NCBI GenBank assembly: GCA_001873075.1
Contig: MNYL01000228.1
Coordinates: 1-12,208 of the forward strand
DNA length: 12,208 nucleotides
Direction of reading: 5' to 3'
DNA from: Fibrobacteres bacterium CG2_30_45_31
GTDB taxonomy: Bacteria; Fibrobacterota; Fibrobacteria; Fibrobacterales; Fibrobacteraceae
Below, one piece after another: positions 1 to 7,900 of the stretch. The notes below the pieces were generated by a model. It did not search any database and was not told the DNA's origin. It saw only the letters and a list, made by a program, of their open reading frames with translations. The translations under genes and the position numbers were made by a program. Position 1 is the stretch's first letter, and each line of letters opens with the position of its first letter.

Positions 1-131
1 CATTCGAAGGCAATCCCAAGGATCCGCTGGTAGTGGAAGCCTTGCAGGAATTGCAACAATACACCGATTTTATCTACCGTTTGGGTTCCTTCCATGCGGG
101 AAAAACCGAAAAACTTCAGTACGCAAATTAA
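1..131 (+). CDS. pheA: Prephenate dehydratase (P-protein type), C-terminal end, partial
   Basis: Only the last 42 codons are in the window (frame starting at base 3, TAA at 129-131). The visible peptide begins FEGNPKDPLVVEALQEL and continues to YRLGSFHAG. This matches the end of the ACT regulatory domain of prephenate dehydratases, where a [D/I/F]EG...DP.V..AL.EL..... .F...LGSY pattern is typical. The enzyme converts prephenate to phenylpyruvate in phenylalanine synthesis, and the ACT domain binds phenylalanine as feedback inhibitor. The catalytic domain and any chorismate mutase domain lie outside the window, so a fused or monofunctional form cannot be decided. The gene ends 18 bp before rph on the same strand, so the two may share a transcript. 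The assignment rests on a short C-terminal motif only. Confidence 0.8.
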   Translation, partial: FEGNPKDPLVVEALQELQQYTDFIYRLGSFHAGKTEKLQYAN

Positions 132-149
132 GCGAGAAACAGGCAACTT

Positions 150-872
150 ATGACAAGAATTGACAGTAGAAATTTTAATGAACTCCGTTCTATTCGTATG
201 ACTCCAGGCTTCGTCTCCAGCGCGGACGGTTCGGTGCTTATTGAAATGGGGCGCACTCGCGTGATTTGCAATGCCACTCTCCTCCCGGAAGTTCCTCATT
301 GGCTGAAAGGTAAAGGCAAGGGCTGGATCACCGCCGAATATGCGCTCATGCCACAAAGTACCAATGAACGCGTGGATCGTGAACGCAAAGGCGCGAGCGG
401 TCGCACTCAAGAAATTCAGCGCCTTATCGGGCGGTCATTGCGCGGCGCCGCCGACCTGCAAGCCTTGGGCGAAAATGCGATCGTCGTTGACTGTGATGTC
501 ATTGAAGCGGATGGTGGCACACGCACAGCGAGTATCATCGGAGGGTTCGTTGCCTTAGCGCTTGCCCTCAAAAAAGTAAAGCCTCGCATTCAGATCACAG
601 CCCCTGTATTGCAGCATGTCATCACCGCGATTTCTGTGGGAATCGTCAAAGGCGAACCGAATTTAGATCTCTGCTATGTAGAAGATTCCGCTGCCGACGT
701 GGATATGAACATCGTCATGCGCGATGCGGAAGAATTCATTGAAATTCAAGGGACTGGCGAGCATACGTCTTTTAGCAAAAAAACGCTGGATACACTCCTT
801 GCTTTAGGTGAAAAAGCATGTAAAGACATCATGTCCATGCAAATGCAATTGATTGGCGAAACACTTCCTTAA
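150..872 (+). CDS. rph: Ribonuclease PH (phosphorolytic 3'-5' exoribonuclease)
   Basis: A 240-residue protein, the usual length for RNase PH, which trims tRNA 3' ends using phosphate and releases nucleoside diphosphates. Family motifs run in order through the whole protein: the N-terminal R-x-D-x-R-x-x-x-ELR segment, GKGWITAEYALMP near residues 56-68, the GRTQEIQRLIGRSLR block near residues 84-98, DCDVIEADGGTRTASI near 113-128, and the C-terminal LDLCYVEDSAADVDMN and IQGTGEH segments that carry the metal and phosphate-site acids. No truncation is seen. The ATG at 150 has an AGG 6 nt upstream (141-143) and follows the pheA stop after 18 bp. No convincing terminator follows: a 7-bp AT-rich inverted repeat at 887-909 lacks a T run. 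The fold is the same as each half of PNPase, whose gene is at the other end of this window. Confidence 0.97.
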   Translation: MTRIDSRNFNELRSIRMTPGFVSSADGSVLIEMGRTRVICNATLLPEVPHWLKGKGKGWITAEYALMPQSTNERVDRERKGASGRTQEIQRLIGRSLRGAADLQALGENAIVVDCDVIEADGGTRTASIIGGFVALALALKKVKPRIQITAPVLQHVITAISVGIVKGEPNLDLCYVEDSAADVDMNIVMRDAEEFIEIQGTGEHTSFSKKTLDTLLALGEKACKDIMSMQMQLIGETLP

Positions 873-886
873 CTTTTGTACATCCC

Positions 887-909
887 TCATTTCGATCATT
901 TTGAAATGA
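887..909 (+). repeat. Short inverted repeat after rph
   Basis: TCATTTC at 887-893 and GAAATGA at 903-909 form a perfect 7-bp inverted repeat with a 9-nt spacer, starting 14 bp after the rph stop codon. An alternative pairing, ATCATTT/AAATGAT, uses 895-910. The stem is AT-rich and has no T run after it, so it is a weak terminator candidate at best. It could act as a 3'-end stabilising hairpin for the pheA-rph message. Confidence 0.3.
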
Positions 910-920
910 TTTCCGCACTG

Positions 921-950
921 TTGTTTCCGCATGTAAACAGGACGTATACT
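921..950 (+). promoter_or_regulatory. Candidate sigma-70-type promoter of the GH9 gene
   Basis: TTGTTT at 921-926 and TATACT at 945-950 are separated by 18 bp. They match four and five of the six consensus positions respectively. The predicted start of transcription is near 957, which leaves a leader of about 80 nt before the GH9 ATG at 1036. It is the best -35/-10 pair I could find in the rph-GH9 gap, and it was judged by eye only. Confidence 0.45.
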
Positions 951-971
951 TAAGGAAACGTCTTTTATACT

Positions 972-1034
972 TACCGTTACGCGTTTGTATTTAGAATACG
1001 GTAGTTTTAGGGAAACTCTGAATCGGAGATCTCC
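972..1034 (+). promoter_or_regulatory. Structured leader of the GH9 gene, with a palindrome over the ribosome binding site
   Basis: TACCGT at 972-977 can pair with ACGGTA at 998-1003, and GTATT at 987-991 with AATAC at 995-999. The two stems share bases 998-999, so they compete or must shift to fit together. The ribosome binding site GGAG (1025-1028) is the left half of a perfect 10-bp palindrome, GGAGATCTCC (1025-1034), which ends one base before the ATG. As RNA this could fold back into a short stem masking the site; as DNA it could be an operator half-site pair. Both roles are inference. Confidence 0.35.
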
Positions 1035-1035
1035 T

Positions 1036-2877
1036 ATGAGAAGTTTTTCCACTCTACTTTTATTCGTTATATTCGCTACCACAAGCGTATTTGCGGCAAA
1101 AGCGTACCACAACCAAGTCGGCTTCTTGCCAGAAGCGTCCAAAAAACTCGTTTTAGAAGCTGGAACCGCATCCAATGTTGTATTCAAAGACAGTAATGGA
1201 ACAGAAAAACTTTCGGTGAAACCGTCTGCAATTGCATTCTGGGAACCCGCACAAGATTCCGTGCGATTAGTCGATTTCTCTAGCCTCAAAACCCCAGGCA
1301 CCTATCAAGCTTATCAAGATAATGCCCTCATTTCTCACCCGATCATCATTCAAGCCAAAGCTTGGGAAGCGGTGACTAAAGCATCTCTCAAATTCTTCTA
1401 TTTCCAGCGTTCCTCAACAGCACTTCTCAAAGAAAATGCAGGAATCTACGCCCGTGCCGCAGGCCACTTGGACACTGCGGTTCAATATCACTCGGAACTT
1501 GGCAAAACAACAGGCAAAACGTTTAATGGAGCCAAAGGTTGGTACGATGCGGGTGATTATGGGAAGTACATTGTGAACAGCGGAATTACCACTTACACCC
1601 TTTTGAAACTCTACGAATACAACAAAGCGTATTTCGACTCTCTTCGCTGGAATCTCCCGGAAAGCGACAATGCAACTCCAGATATTTTGGATGAAATTAA
1701 ATGGAATCTGGATTGGATGCTCACCATGCAAGACGAAGATGGTGGAGTTTTTCATAAGCTCACGACCAAGAACTTTTCTGGAATGGTCATGCCAGAAAAA
1801 GACAAAGCCATTCGCTATGCCATTGGTAAAACAACCACCGCAACATTGAATTTTGCAGCAGTCATGGCACTCGCAGGTGTCGTTTTCTGGAAAATCGATA
1901 ATGATTATGCAAAAGAATGTGTTTTTGCTGCCAGTAAAGCCTTTAATTGGGCAAAAATAAATCCAACCGAATACTATACCCAGCCTTCTGACGTGGGAAC
2001 AGGAACCTACGGAGATTCCCGGGCAAGCGACGAACGGCAATGGGCTGCAGTAGAACTTTTGAGGGCCACAGGAGATTCCTCATCGTATTGGACAGATGCA
2101 TCCACAACTCCTATAGCATCTATCCCTGGCTGGTCCTATGTGGCAGGCCTTGCTACTTATAGCATTGCTACCGCTCCACACCTTTTCGGCACAATTGCGA
2201 CTGACGCCAAAACAGCGTTACTGGAATTAGCCGACAAGCTTAAAAATGAAGCCGACACCTCCGCTTACGGCATTTCAATGACATCCTCAAACTTTTATTG
2301 GGGTTCGAATAGCGTCGCCGCCAATCAAGGGATGTTACTTCTGCATGCATACTATGTGAGTGGGGACACTTCATACCTCACGAGTGCCATACAGTTAGCG
2401 GATTATCTCCTTGGCAGAAATCCCCTAGACCTTTCTTACCTCACTGGTTCCGGTGTCAATTCCCCTAAGTTCCCCCATCACCGCCCTAGTGCGGCCGATA
2501 ACATCGCTGATCCTATTCCCGGCATGCTTGTCGGTGGTCCACATAGCAGCGGACAGGATATTGCATCGTGCCAAAATGTGGACTACACGGTCCCCAATGC
2601 TCCCGCAAAAAGTTTTTATGATAACGTTTGTAGCTATGCCACCAACGAAGTCGCCATCAACTGGAATGCTCCTTTTGCATACCTCATAGGCTCAATCCAA
2701 GCCCTATCGCAAAACATACCAGTCTGGGAAAATCTGGGCCTCCCCACAGCCCCTAAGATTGGCAAAAAAAAAGACCCTCATTTTAAGAGAGTCCTTCGAA
2801 ACAATCGAGTCCGCATTGAGAAAACGACATCCCAAGGGGAAGTAATTTATTTCGACCTTCAGGGGAATCGGGAATAA
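1036..2877 (+). CDS. Secreted glycoside hydrolase family 9 cellulase (endoglucanase)
   Basis: A 613-residue protein that probably cleaves beta-1,4-glucan outside the cytoplasm with inversion. I chose the ATG at 1036 because it has GGAG 7 nt upstream and starts directly with a signal peptide (MRSFSTLLLFVIFATTSVFA, cut near residue 20). An in-frame TTG at 985 would put 17 unlikely residues in front. Residues about 22-105 (from YHNQVGF) form the Ig-like domain usual at the N-terminus of CelD-type GH9 enzymes. The catalytic domain follows to about residue 560: GWYDAGDYGKY carries D171 and D174, FPHHRPS carries H482 and R483, and YATNEVAINWNAPF carries the proton donor E538. All key GH9 residues are present. 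The last 45 residues are basic (KKKDPHFKR) and end in VIYFDLQGNRE, like the beginning of a cut-short C-terminal sorting module. No separate carbohydrate-binding module is visible. The stop lies 2 bp from the convergent ppa stop. Confidence 0.95.
   Translation: MRSFSTLLLFVIFATTSVFAAKAYHNQVGFLPEASKKLVLEAGTASNVVFKDSNGTEKLSVKPSAIAFWEPAQDSVRLVDFSSLKTPGTYQAYQDNALISHPIIIQAKAWEAVTKASLKFFYFQRSSTALLKENAGIYARAAGHLDTAVQYHSELGKTTGKTFNGAKGWYDAGDYGKYIVNSGITTYTLLKLYEYNKAYFDSLRWNLPESDNATPDILDEIKWNLDWMLTMQDEDGGVFHKLTTKNFSGMVMPEKDKAIRYAIGKTTTATLNFAAVMALAGVVFWKIDNDYAKECVFAASKAFNWAKINPTEYYTQPSDVGTGTYGDSRASDERQWAAVELLRATGDSSSYWTDASTTPIASIPGWSYVAGLATYSIATAPHLFGTIATDAKTALLELADKLKNEADTSAYGISMTSSNFYWGSNSVAANQGMLLLHAYYVSGDTSYLTSAIQLADYLLGRNPLDLSYLTGSGVNSPKFPHHRPSAADNIADPIPGMLVGGPHSSGQDIASCQNVDYTVPNAPAKSFYDNVCSYATNEVAINWNAPFAYLIGSIQALSQNIPVWENLGLPTAPKIGKKKDPHFKRVLRNNRVRIEKTTSQGEVIYFDLQGNRE
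2764..2793 (-). terminator. Intrinsic terminator of ppa, embedded antisense in the GH9 coding sequence
   Basis: Read on the minus strand this is GACTCTC, loop TTAAAAT, GAGGGTC, then nine T. The stem has seven pairs including one G-U, followed at once by the U run. It lies 86 nt beyond the ppa stop codon. On the plus strand the G-U becomes a C-A mismatch and the T run is an A run, so it can work only for minus-strand transcripts. It sits under GH9 codons 577-586, including the KKKDPHFKR stretch. Confidence 0.75.
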
Positions 2878-2879
2878 AA

Positions 2880-3482
2880 CTACATGAACATGGATGTTGA
2901 AGAACATCCTTGCATATCGGCATCAATTTCTGGTTCTTGATAACAAGTTTCTGGCCGTTGCACTTGAGTCCTAAAATACGCCTCATGAGCGGCCACCACT
3001 TTTTCCCTCGCAAATTTTGCATCCATCCAGTTGCCAATTTCCACATTTTTCCCTTCCAGTTCTTTGTAATACTGGAAAAAATTCCTTGTGATTTTCAAAA
3101 ACATTGGATCGATATCATGAATATCACGCAAGGGATGATGCATAAACAGAGGAACCCCAAGCACCTTATAATCCTTTTTGCCTCCATCCGTCATATCCAA
3201 AACACCCACGACACGGCAGGTCACCACCGATCCTGTATTTAAAGCCGAAGAATTATAAACGAGCATATCCAAAGCATCGCCATCATCACCCAGTGTACTC
3301 GGAATAAAGCCATAACTCGCAGGATAACTCATTGAAGACAAAAGACATCGATCCACACGAAACACATGATAGTGTTCATCATACTCATATTTAACGTTGG
3401 TATCCTTAGGAATTTCAACAACGCAATCCACTTCATACGGATACTTGGGACCTATCGGCAAATCCAGGTAGTTTATTGGCAT
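2880..3482 (-). CDS. ppa: Inorganic pyrophosphatase, family I
   Basis: A 200-residue soluble Mg-dependent enzyme that hydrolyses PPi to phosphate and so drives nucleic-acid, protein and other biosyntheses. Residues expected in the active site can be placed by motif: E23 in VVEIP, K31, R45, Y57 in YPASYGFIP, D67/D69/D72 in DGDALDMLV, and D99, D104 and K106 in the DMTDGGKKDYK segment. The signature usually reads D-x-D-P or D-x-D-E; here the fourth position is Ala70. The protein is about 24 residues longer than E. coli PPase because of a C-terminal tail with two cysteines, ending GCSSTSMFM. The ATG at 3480-3482 is preceded by GGAG with a 5-nt spacer. The gene lies 96 bp downstream of the Omp85 gene on the same strand and converges on GH9. 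Confidence 0.95.
   Translation of the reverse strand: MPINYLDLPIGPKYPYEVDCVVEIPKDTNVKYEYDEHYHVFRVDRCLLSSMSYPASYGFIPSTLGDDGDALDMLVYNSSALNTGSVVTCRVVGVLDMTDGGKKDYKVLGVPLFMHHPLRDIHDIDPMFLKITRNFFQYYKELEGKNVEIGNWMDAKFAREKVVAAHEAYFRTQVQRPETCYQEPEIDADMQGCSSTSMFM
2892..2909 (+). repeat. Hairpin just past the GH9 stop codon, inside the end of ppa
   Basis: GGATGTT (2892-2898), loop GAAG, AACATCC (2903-2909) make a perfect 7-bp stem with a tetraloop, starting 14 nt after the GH9 stop. Only two T follow, so it is not a classical intrinsic terminator. It could mark or protect the 3' end of the GH9 message. It also encodes, on the other strand, residues near the Cys-Ser-rich tail of the pyrophosphatase. 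Confidence 0.4.
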
Positions 3483-3536
3483 TTTTTCTCCAAAACTTCA
3501 ATAGACACTTCACTTATTGAGGTAAAAAATAAGATT

Positions 3537-3564
3537 ATTATCCCCTCTTGTGAAAAAAAAACAA
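3537..3564 (-). promoter_or_regulatory. Candidate promoter of ppa
   Basis: On the minus strand TTGTTT (3564-3559) and GATAAT (3542-3537) are 16 bp apart, with the ppa ATG about 55 bp downstream. The gap between the Omp85 gene and ppa holds no T-tailed hairpin; only a weak 6-bp GTGAAA/TTTCAC repeat overlaps the -35 element. Read-through from the upstream gene is therefore also possible. Confidence 0.4.
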
Positions 3565-3578
3565 CGTTTCACGAAAAT

Positions 3579-4859
3579 TTAGCGTGATCGCCACCGTTGG
3601 GATACCGCTTTCTCAAACAATCCGATCGCGATCTTGGGGCCATCTCCATCAGGACTATAACCTACTTCAATACGAAGACGATCTAAAGCAGGGATCACCA
3701 GATGAACTCCCGCATACACGGCGGAACGATAATTATCCCAGCCTGGTACTCCCTCATCCCACAGAAAAGCACCATCCACACCACCCACAAGTTGCAAGCC
3801 CCAAAAGAGATTTGCACCAAAAACGGAAACGGGACGACGTTCCAAAAGCACAAAACGTTCTTCCGCATTTAAAAGAATTTCATGCTTTCCATGGATTGCA
3901 GAATCAGAATCAAAACCGCGCAATGAATTGGCGCCCCCTTGTTGTAATCGATCATAAACACCTTGATCTCCCGGGCGATACCTGGCAAGCCATCCTAAAT
4001 GAGAAATAAACCGATCCACCCCAAAATAAACACGGCTATCCCACAAATATTCCTGGTAGTCCTCAGGCCCCCCTAAAAAGCCACCATACTGAGTGGCCCG
4101 CAATTCCTCATAAAAACCATTACGAGAATCCATTTCAGAATCCCGGTTATCCCAAAGAATGCCAACACCCACATCGGGAATAGAACCCACTTTTTCAAGA
4201 TAGCGATAGGAGCCCGAAAGTAAAGGAGCAAGGGATTTCCACAGGGCTTCTTTCAAATCTCCATGAGCATACCAGGAACGGTCTTGATAATTTCGCAAAT
4301 TATCCCAACTATCCGTTCGAAGAAACTCCAAATTCCAACCCACTGGATAATTCAAGAGCCAAGGGGAACTCGTATAAAAAGCATATTCCTGCGCATCCAT
4401 CCACGGATCTAGTGACGCTCGGTATTGCACCTCTGCGCGAATATCATCTCCCAGAAGATTCAAATGAGCAAGAGCAAGGCCTAACATCCACCCATCCTGA
4501 TCTGTTTTCTTCCCCGCCGGAGAAGGAATCCAATAAAACAGCTCTGTAAATTGGTAAGTCAGCGCAAGACCATCCGCTCCTTTTTCACACGCTAAAGTGA
4601 CTTCAGAAAAAAGATCCAAGCCTTGCAAACGGCGGAGTTCTGCATCCCATTGTTGGAGAGAAAAAGGCTTTGAAACCTGGTTTAAAAGTTCACGAGCAAC
4701 CACTCGATGGCGCGTGTTATTGAGTCCAGAAAATGTGATTTTAGTGACTGGGAAACCCTCTTCACAAGAGGGGGTAATGGCCGCAAAAGAAAAGCCCCCA
4801 CCCATAAAGGAAAGGAACATACAAAAGAGTAAAAAATGGGGAGTAAAAAAAGTCTTCAT
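3579..4859 (-). CDS. Omp85-superfamily outer-membrane protein with one POTRA domain
   Basis: From the ATG at 4857-4859 the protein has 426 residues. It starts with a signal peptide (MKTFFTPHFLL...GGFSFA, cut near residue 27). An in-frame TTG at 4929-4931 would add 24 residues and has no ribosome site, so I prefer the ATG, though the AGGA directly in front of it is too close to be ideal. Residues about 37-107 (PVTKITFSGL to LTYQFTEL) look like a single POTRA repeat. The rest is rich in alternating aromatic and polar strands, as in a 16-strand barrel, and carries the L6-loop motif GGANSLRGF. The C-terminus has a beta-signal-like strand (PKIAIGLF) followed by an extra charged tail EKAVSQRWRSR. 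Such proteins insert or export proteins at the outer membrane. One POTRA is fewer than BamA (five) or TamA (three), so the substrate is unknown. No partner gene is adjacent. Confidence 0.8.
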   Translation of the reverse strand: MKTFFTPHFLLFCMFLSFMGGGFSFAAITPSCEEGFPVTKITFSGLNNTRHRVVARELLNQVSKPFSLQQWDAELRRLQGLDLFSEVTLACEKGADGLALTYQFTELFYWIPSPAGKKTDQDGWMLGLALAHLNLLGDDIRAEVQYRASLDPWMDAQEYAFYTSSPWLLNYPVGWNLEFLRTDSWDNLRNYQDRSWYAHGDLKEALWKSLAPLLSGSYRYLEKVGSIPDVGVGILWDNRDSEMDSRNGFYEELRATQYGGFLGGPEDYQEYLWDSRVYFGVDRFISHLGWLARYRPGDQGVYDRLQQGGANSLRGFDSDSAIHGKHEILLNAEERFVLLERRPVSVFGANLFWGLQLVGGVDGAFLWDEGVPGWDNYRSAVYAGVHLVIPALDRLRIEVGYSPDGDGPKIAIGLFEKAVSQRWRSR

Positions 4860-4956
4860 TCCTGAAGCCAAAGATAGGTTATAAAAAGAATTCAACAGAA
4901 GCCATGAATGGAGAATAAGTATATATTTCAAGACATATCGCAGGTAATCCCCTCAC

Positions 4957-4969
4957 GAGGTTTTTTGTG
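4957..4969 (+). promoter_or_regulatory. Ribosome binding site and GTG start of the beta-helix gene
   Basis: GAGG at 4957-4960 is followed by six T and then GTG at 4967. The signal peptide begins directly at this codon, and no ATG of the same frame gives a better start, so GTG initiation is well supported. I could not find a convincing -35/-10 pair in the 107-bp divergent gap (4860-4966). Confidence 0.8.
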
Positions 4970-7900
4970 TTCCGTATTTCTTTATGCCTATTGTTGTCAG
5001 TGGTTGTCACATCCTTTGCCCAAATGGTCGAATTCCCCTTAGGTTCTCTTGTCATTGATGTCACTAAAGATCCTTACAACGCAAAAGGGGATGGAAAAGT
5101 AGATGACACCGAAGCGATTCAACAAGCACTCGATGATCATCCCGATGGGGACTTTATCATTTACCTTCCCCATGGTGTCTATAAGATTTCAAAACAATTG
5201 AGCTGGCCACGTGCGGACGAACCTGAAAAATCCTATCGCAGAACCATACTTCAAGGCGAAAGTATGGGCGGCACCATTTTGATGTTAGAAGACAATTGTC
5301 GTGGTTTTGAAAACCCGGAGACCCCTCGCGCCCTGTTATACACAGGTGTGGGCCCACTGCCTCGCTATCGCAATGCGATCCGAGACATAAGTCTTCGCAC
5401 AGGAAAAGGGAACCCCGGAGCCATCGGTATTCGTTTCAACGCCGCGACTCAGGGAACAATTCTGAATGTGAAAATTTATTCTGGCGATGGAGCAGGAGTT
5501 GCAGGCATCGACATGGGTTTTGCCGAAAACATTGGTCCTCTTCTTGTCAAGAACGTAGAAATTAAAGGATTTGATGTCGGTATTTTTACCCGCACACCCT
5601 TTTTCGGAATGACTCTAGAACATATCTACCTTTCCGAGCAAAAAAAATACGGGATCGAAAATCATGATCAGGCCCTCACCATCCGAAATTTGCGAAGTCG
5701 CAATGCCGTTCCTGCTATTTACAATTCAGGCGAACACGCGATGCTTACTCTTATTGATGGTACCCTTGAATATGTCCCAGGGAAAATAAAAGAAAAAATA
5801 CCAGCCATCATCAATGAAGCGGGGCTCTTTGTCCGTGCCGTTTCCACCAGCAAATACAATCAAGCGATTGAAGATAATAGCTCCCATGGTGGCAAAGGAC
5901 TCAAAGGTCCAGAGATCATGGAATATGCCTCTGCAAGCACCGAATTTCTTTGCCACACGCCCCCATCCTCCATTAAATTACCTGTAGCAGAAACCATGGA
6001 AACATCTCAACAACCGGCAGCACAATGGGTGGGCATTCAAGGAGACTATGGTGGAACCGTCAGCGATGGAACTGATGATTCCAAAGCAATTCAACAAGCC
6101 ATCGACGATGGTGCCGAAACGATTTATTTTTCTCCTGGTGGACGTTACACCATCAACAAAGACATCCATGTCAGAAAACGCCTTCGTCGCATTTTAGGTA
6201 CCGAAGCCCGCATTGATGGAACGGGCAAATTTATCATTGATGATGGGACGTTTAACGAAATCACGATCGAAAGATTTTCCGCTTTTGGCAATGGAATCAA
6301 GCATCTTTCTGGAAGAACTCTGATTCTCAAAAATATGAGCACCAAAAGTTATGAGAGTGATACTTTAGGTGCGGGTGACCTTTACCTTGAAGACGTCGCC
6401 ATCAACACAATGACAATCAACTTACAACATGTTTGGGCTCGCCAACTTTACATGAATTATGACAATGGAACAAAGATTATCAATAACGGCGGCATCGTGT
6501 GGATTTTGGGACTCACTGCAGAAAATGGGAATACCGTTTTACATAACAGAGATCAAGGCGAAGTAGAAATTGCAGGAATTCATGTAATCTCCAATGCCAA
6601 AGCAAAGACACGCCCCTTATTTGTGAATGACAGCGCAAACCTCTCCATTGAAGGCCTTCGCGAAACCGCAATGCAAGGAAACGCATTCCAGAAAATCGTT
6701 GAGGAAACGCGCAAAGGGGAAAGCAAAACATTATTTTCTGACGACTTGGAAAAGGGTCCCTCTGGTGGCGTATTCCTCCCTCTCTATGTAGGTTACATTC
6801 CTAAAACAGGTGTCAACACCCCCCCAATCCCCGAAGCTCCTGAAGACAAGATCGTGATTCTCCCTGATAATGCAAAACTTTCAGGACAAGTCACTGATGA
6901 TGGCCGCGCTGATGGACTTTGCTCCGTTCCTGTCGAATGGAGTAAAATCAGCGGACCTGGCAAAATTGTTTTTGCAGACCACCGCGCCTACAATACCGAA
7001 GCCAGTTTCACATTCAGCGGACGCTATCACGTTGAATTCAGTGCCCATGATGGTAAAATGAAAGGGGCCGATACCGTGCGCATCTATGTATTCGACCGGC
7101 GAACCACCACACAAGATCATAATGGAGACAACGTTTCTAGTGGACGTGGCATGGACACCTGGATTTCTGAATTTGATGCTTATACACCTCATGGCAGTGA
7201 TTCCGTTTTACACATAGGGAACGCTTCTTCCAATAGTGCAAAAATCTACCTGAAATTTGACATCTCCGGTTTACCAGGCCCCGTGTCCGATGCAGCACTC
7301 CAACTGAATATGGATATGCAAAGCATCAATAAGCCCATAGAGTGGAATGTATTTGGTCTTTTGGAAGATCCAGCGATCTCCACTTATGGTGAAGACAAAT
7401 TAGGCGTTGAATGGCAAGAATCTAAGCTCACTTGGGCAAATGCCCCCGGCAACTTGAACCTTCCCGGAGATGCCTATATAGTGCGTCAAAATCGAGGCGG
7501 TGGCATTGACCCTCGATATACCAAGCACTTGGGCGTTCTTACTTTAGACCCGAAAGCGCCATTTGGAGCCTTCCTTCGGAACCCCTCTTTCACTGAATTT
7601 ATGAAGCGCAAGCACAAGTCTGGCCTTTTCACAATTATTTTATCTGCGGTGAGTCCTAAAGATACAGGACTCGTGGTCACCTCACGCGATGCAGGCAAAG
7701 CAGGAGCTCCGGTCTTGTATGTGAGCTATTTTGATAGCAATAAAACCGTCGGTGGCGATGTCATGCAAGGTGGTTTCCAAATGGGTAAAGTGAACATAGA
7801 CATTTACACTTTGGCTTGCTCTTTTGACCTTACCATTGGTCAGCCTCAATTTGTCCAAATCGAGATTTATAATGAATTTGGAAAACGGATGATGATTGTT

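Noticed and set aside
985..1035. TTG start giving GH9 17 more residues
   Set aside because: The extra residues are charged and precede the signal peptide, there is no ribosome site, and the ATG at 1036 has a good one.
804..1301. Minus-strand open frame of 165 codons over the rph-GH9 junction
   Set aside because: It overlaps the end of rph and the well-supported GH9 start, has no ribosome site, and its peptide has no recognisable composition or domain.
1414..2040. Minus-strand open frame of 208 codons inside GH9
   Set aside because: It is antisense to the catalytic domain of GH9, whose motifs are intact, and its peptide is Cys/Ile/Phe-rich in a way typical of a shadow frame.
3584..4009. Plus-strand open frame of 141 codons with many His and Pro
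   Set aside because: It is the reverse of the Omp85 barrel end including its RGF motif, so the odd composition is a shadow effect.
4951..4966. CCTC/GAGG with a T run before the beta-helix gene as a terminator or a masked ribosome site
   Set aside because: The arms are only 2 bp apart, which cannot form a 4-bp stem; the GAGG is explained as the ribosome binding site.
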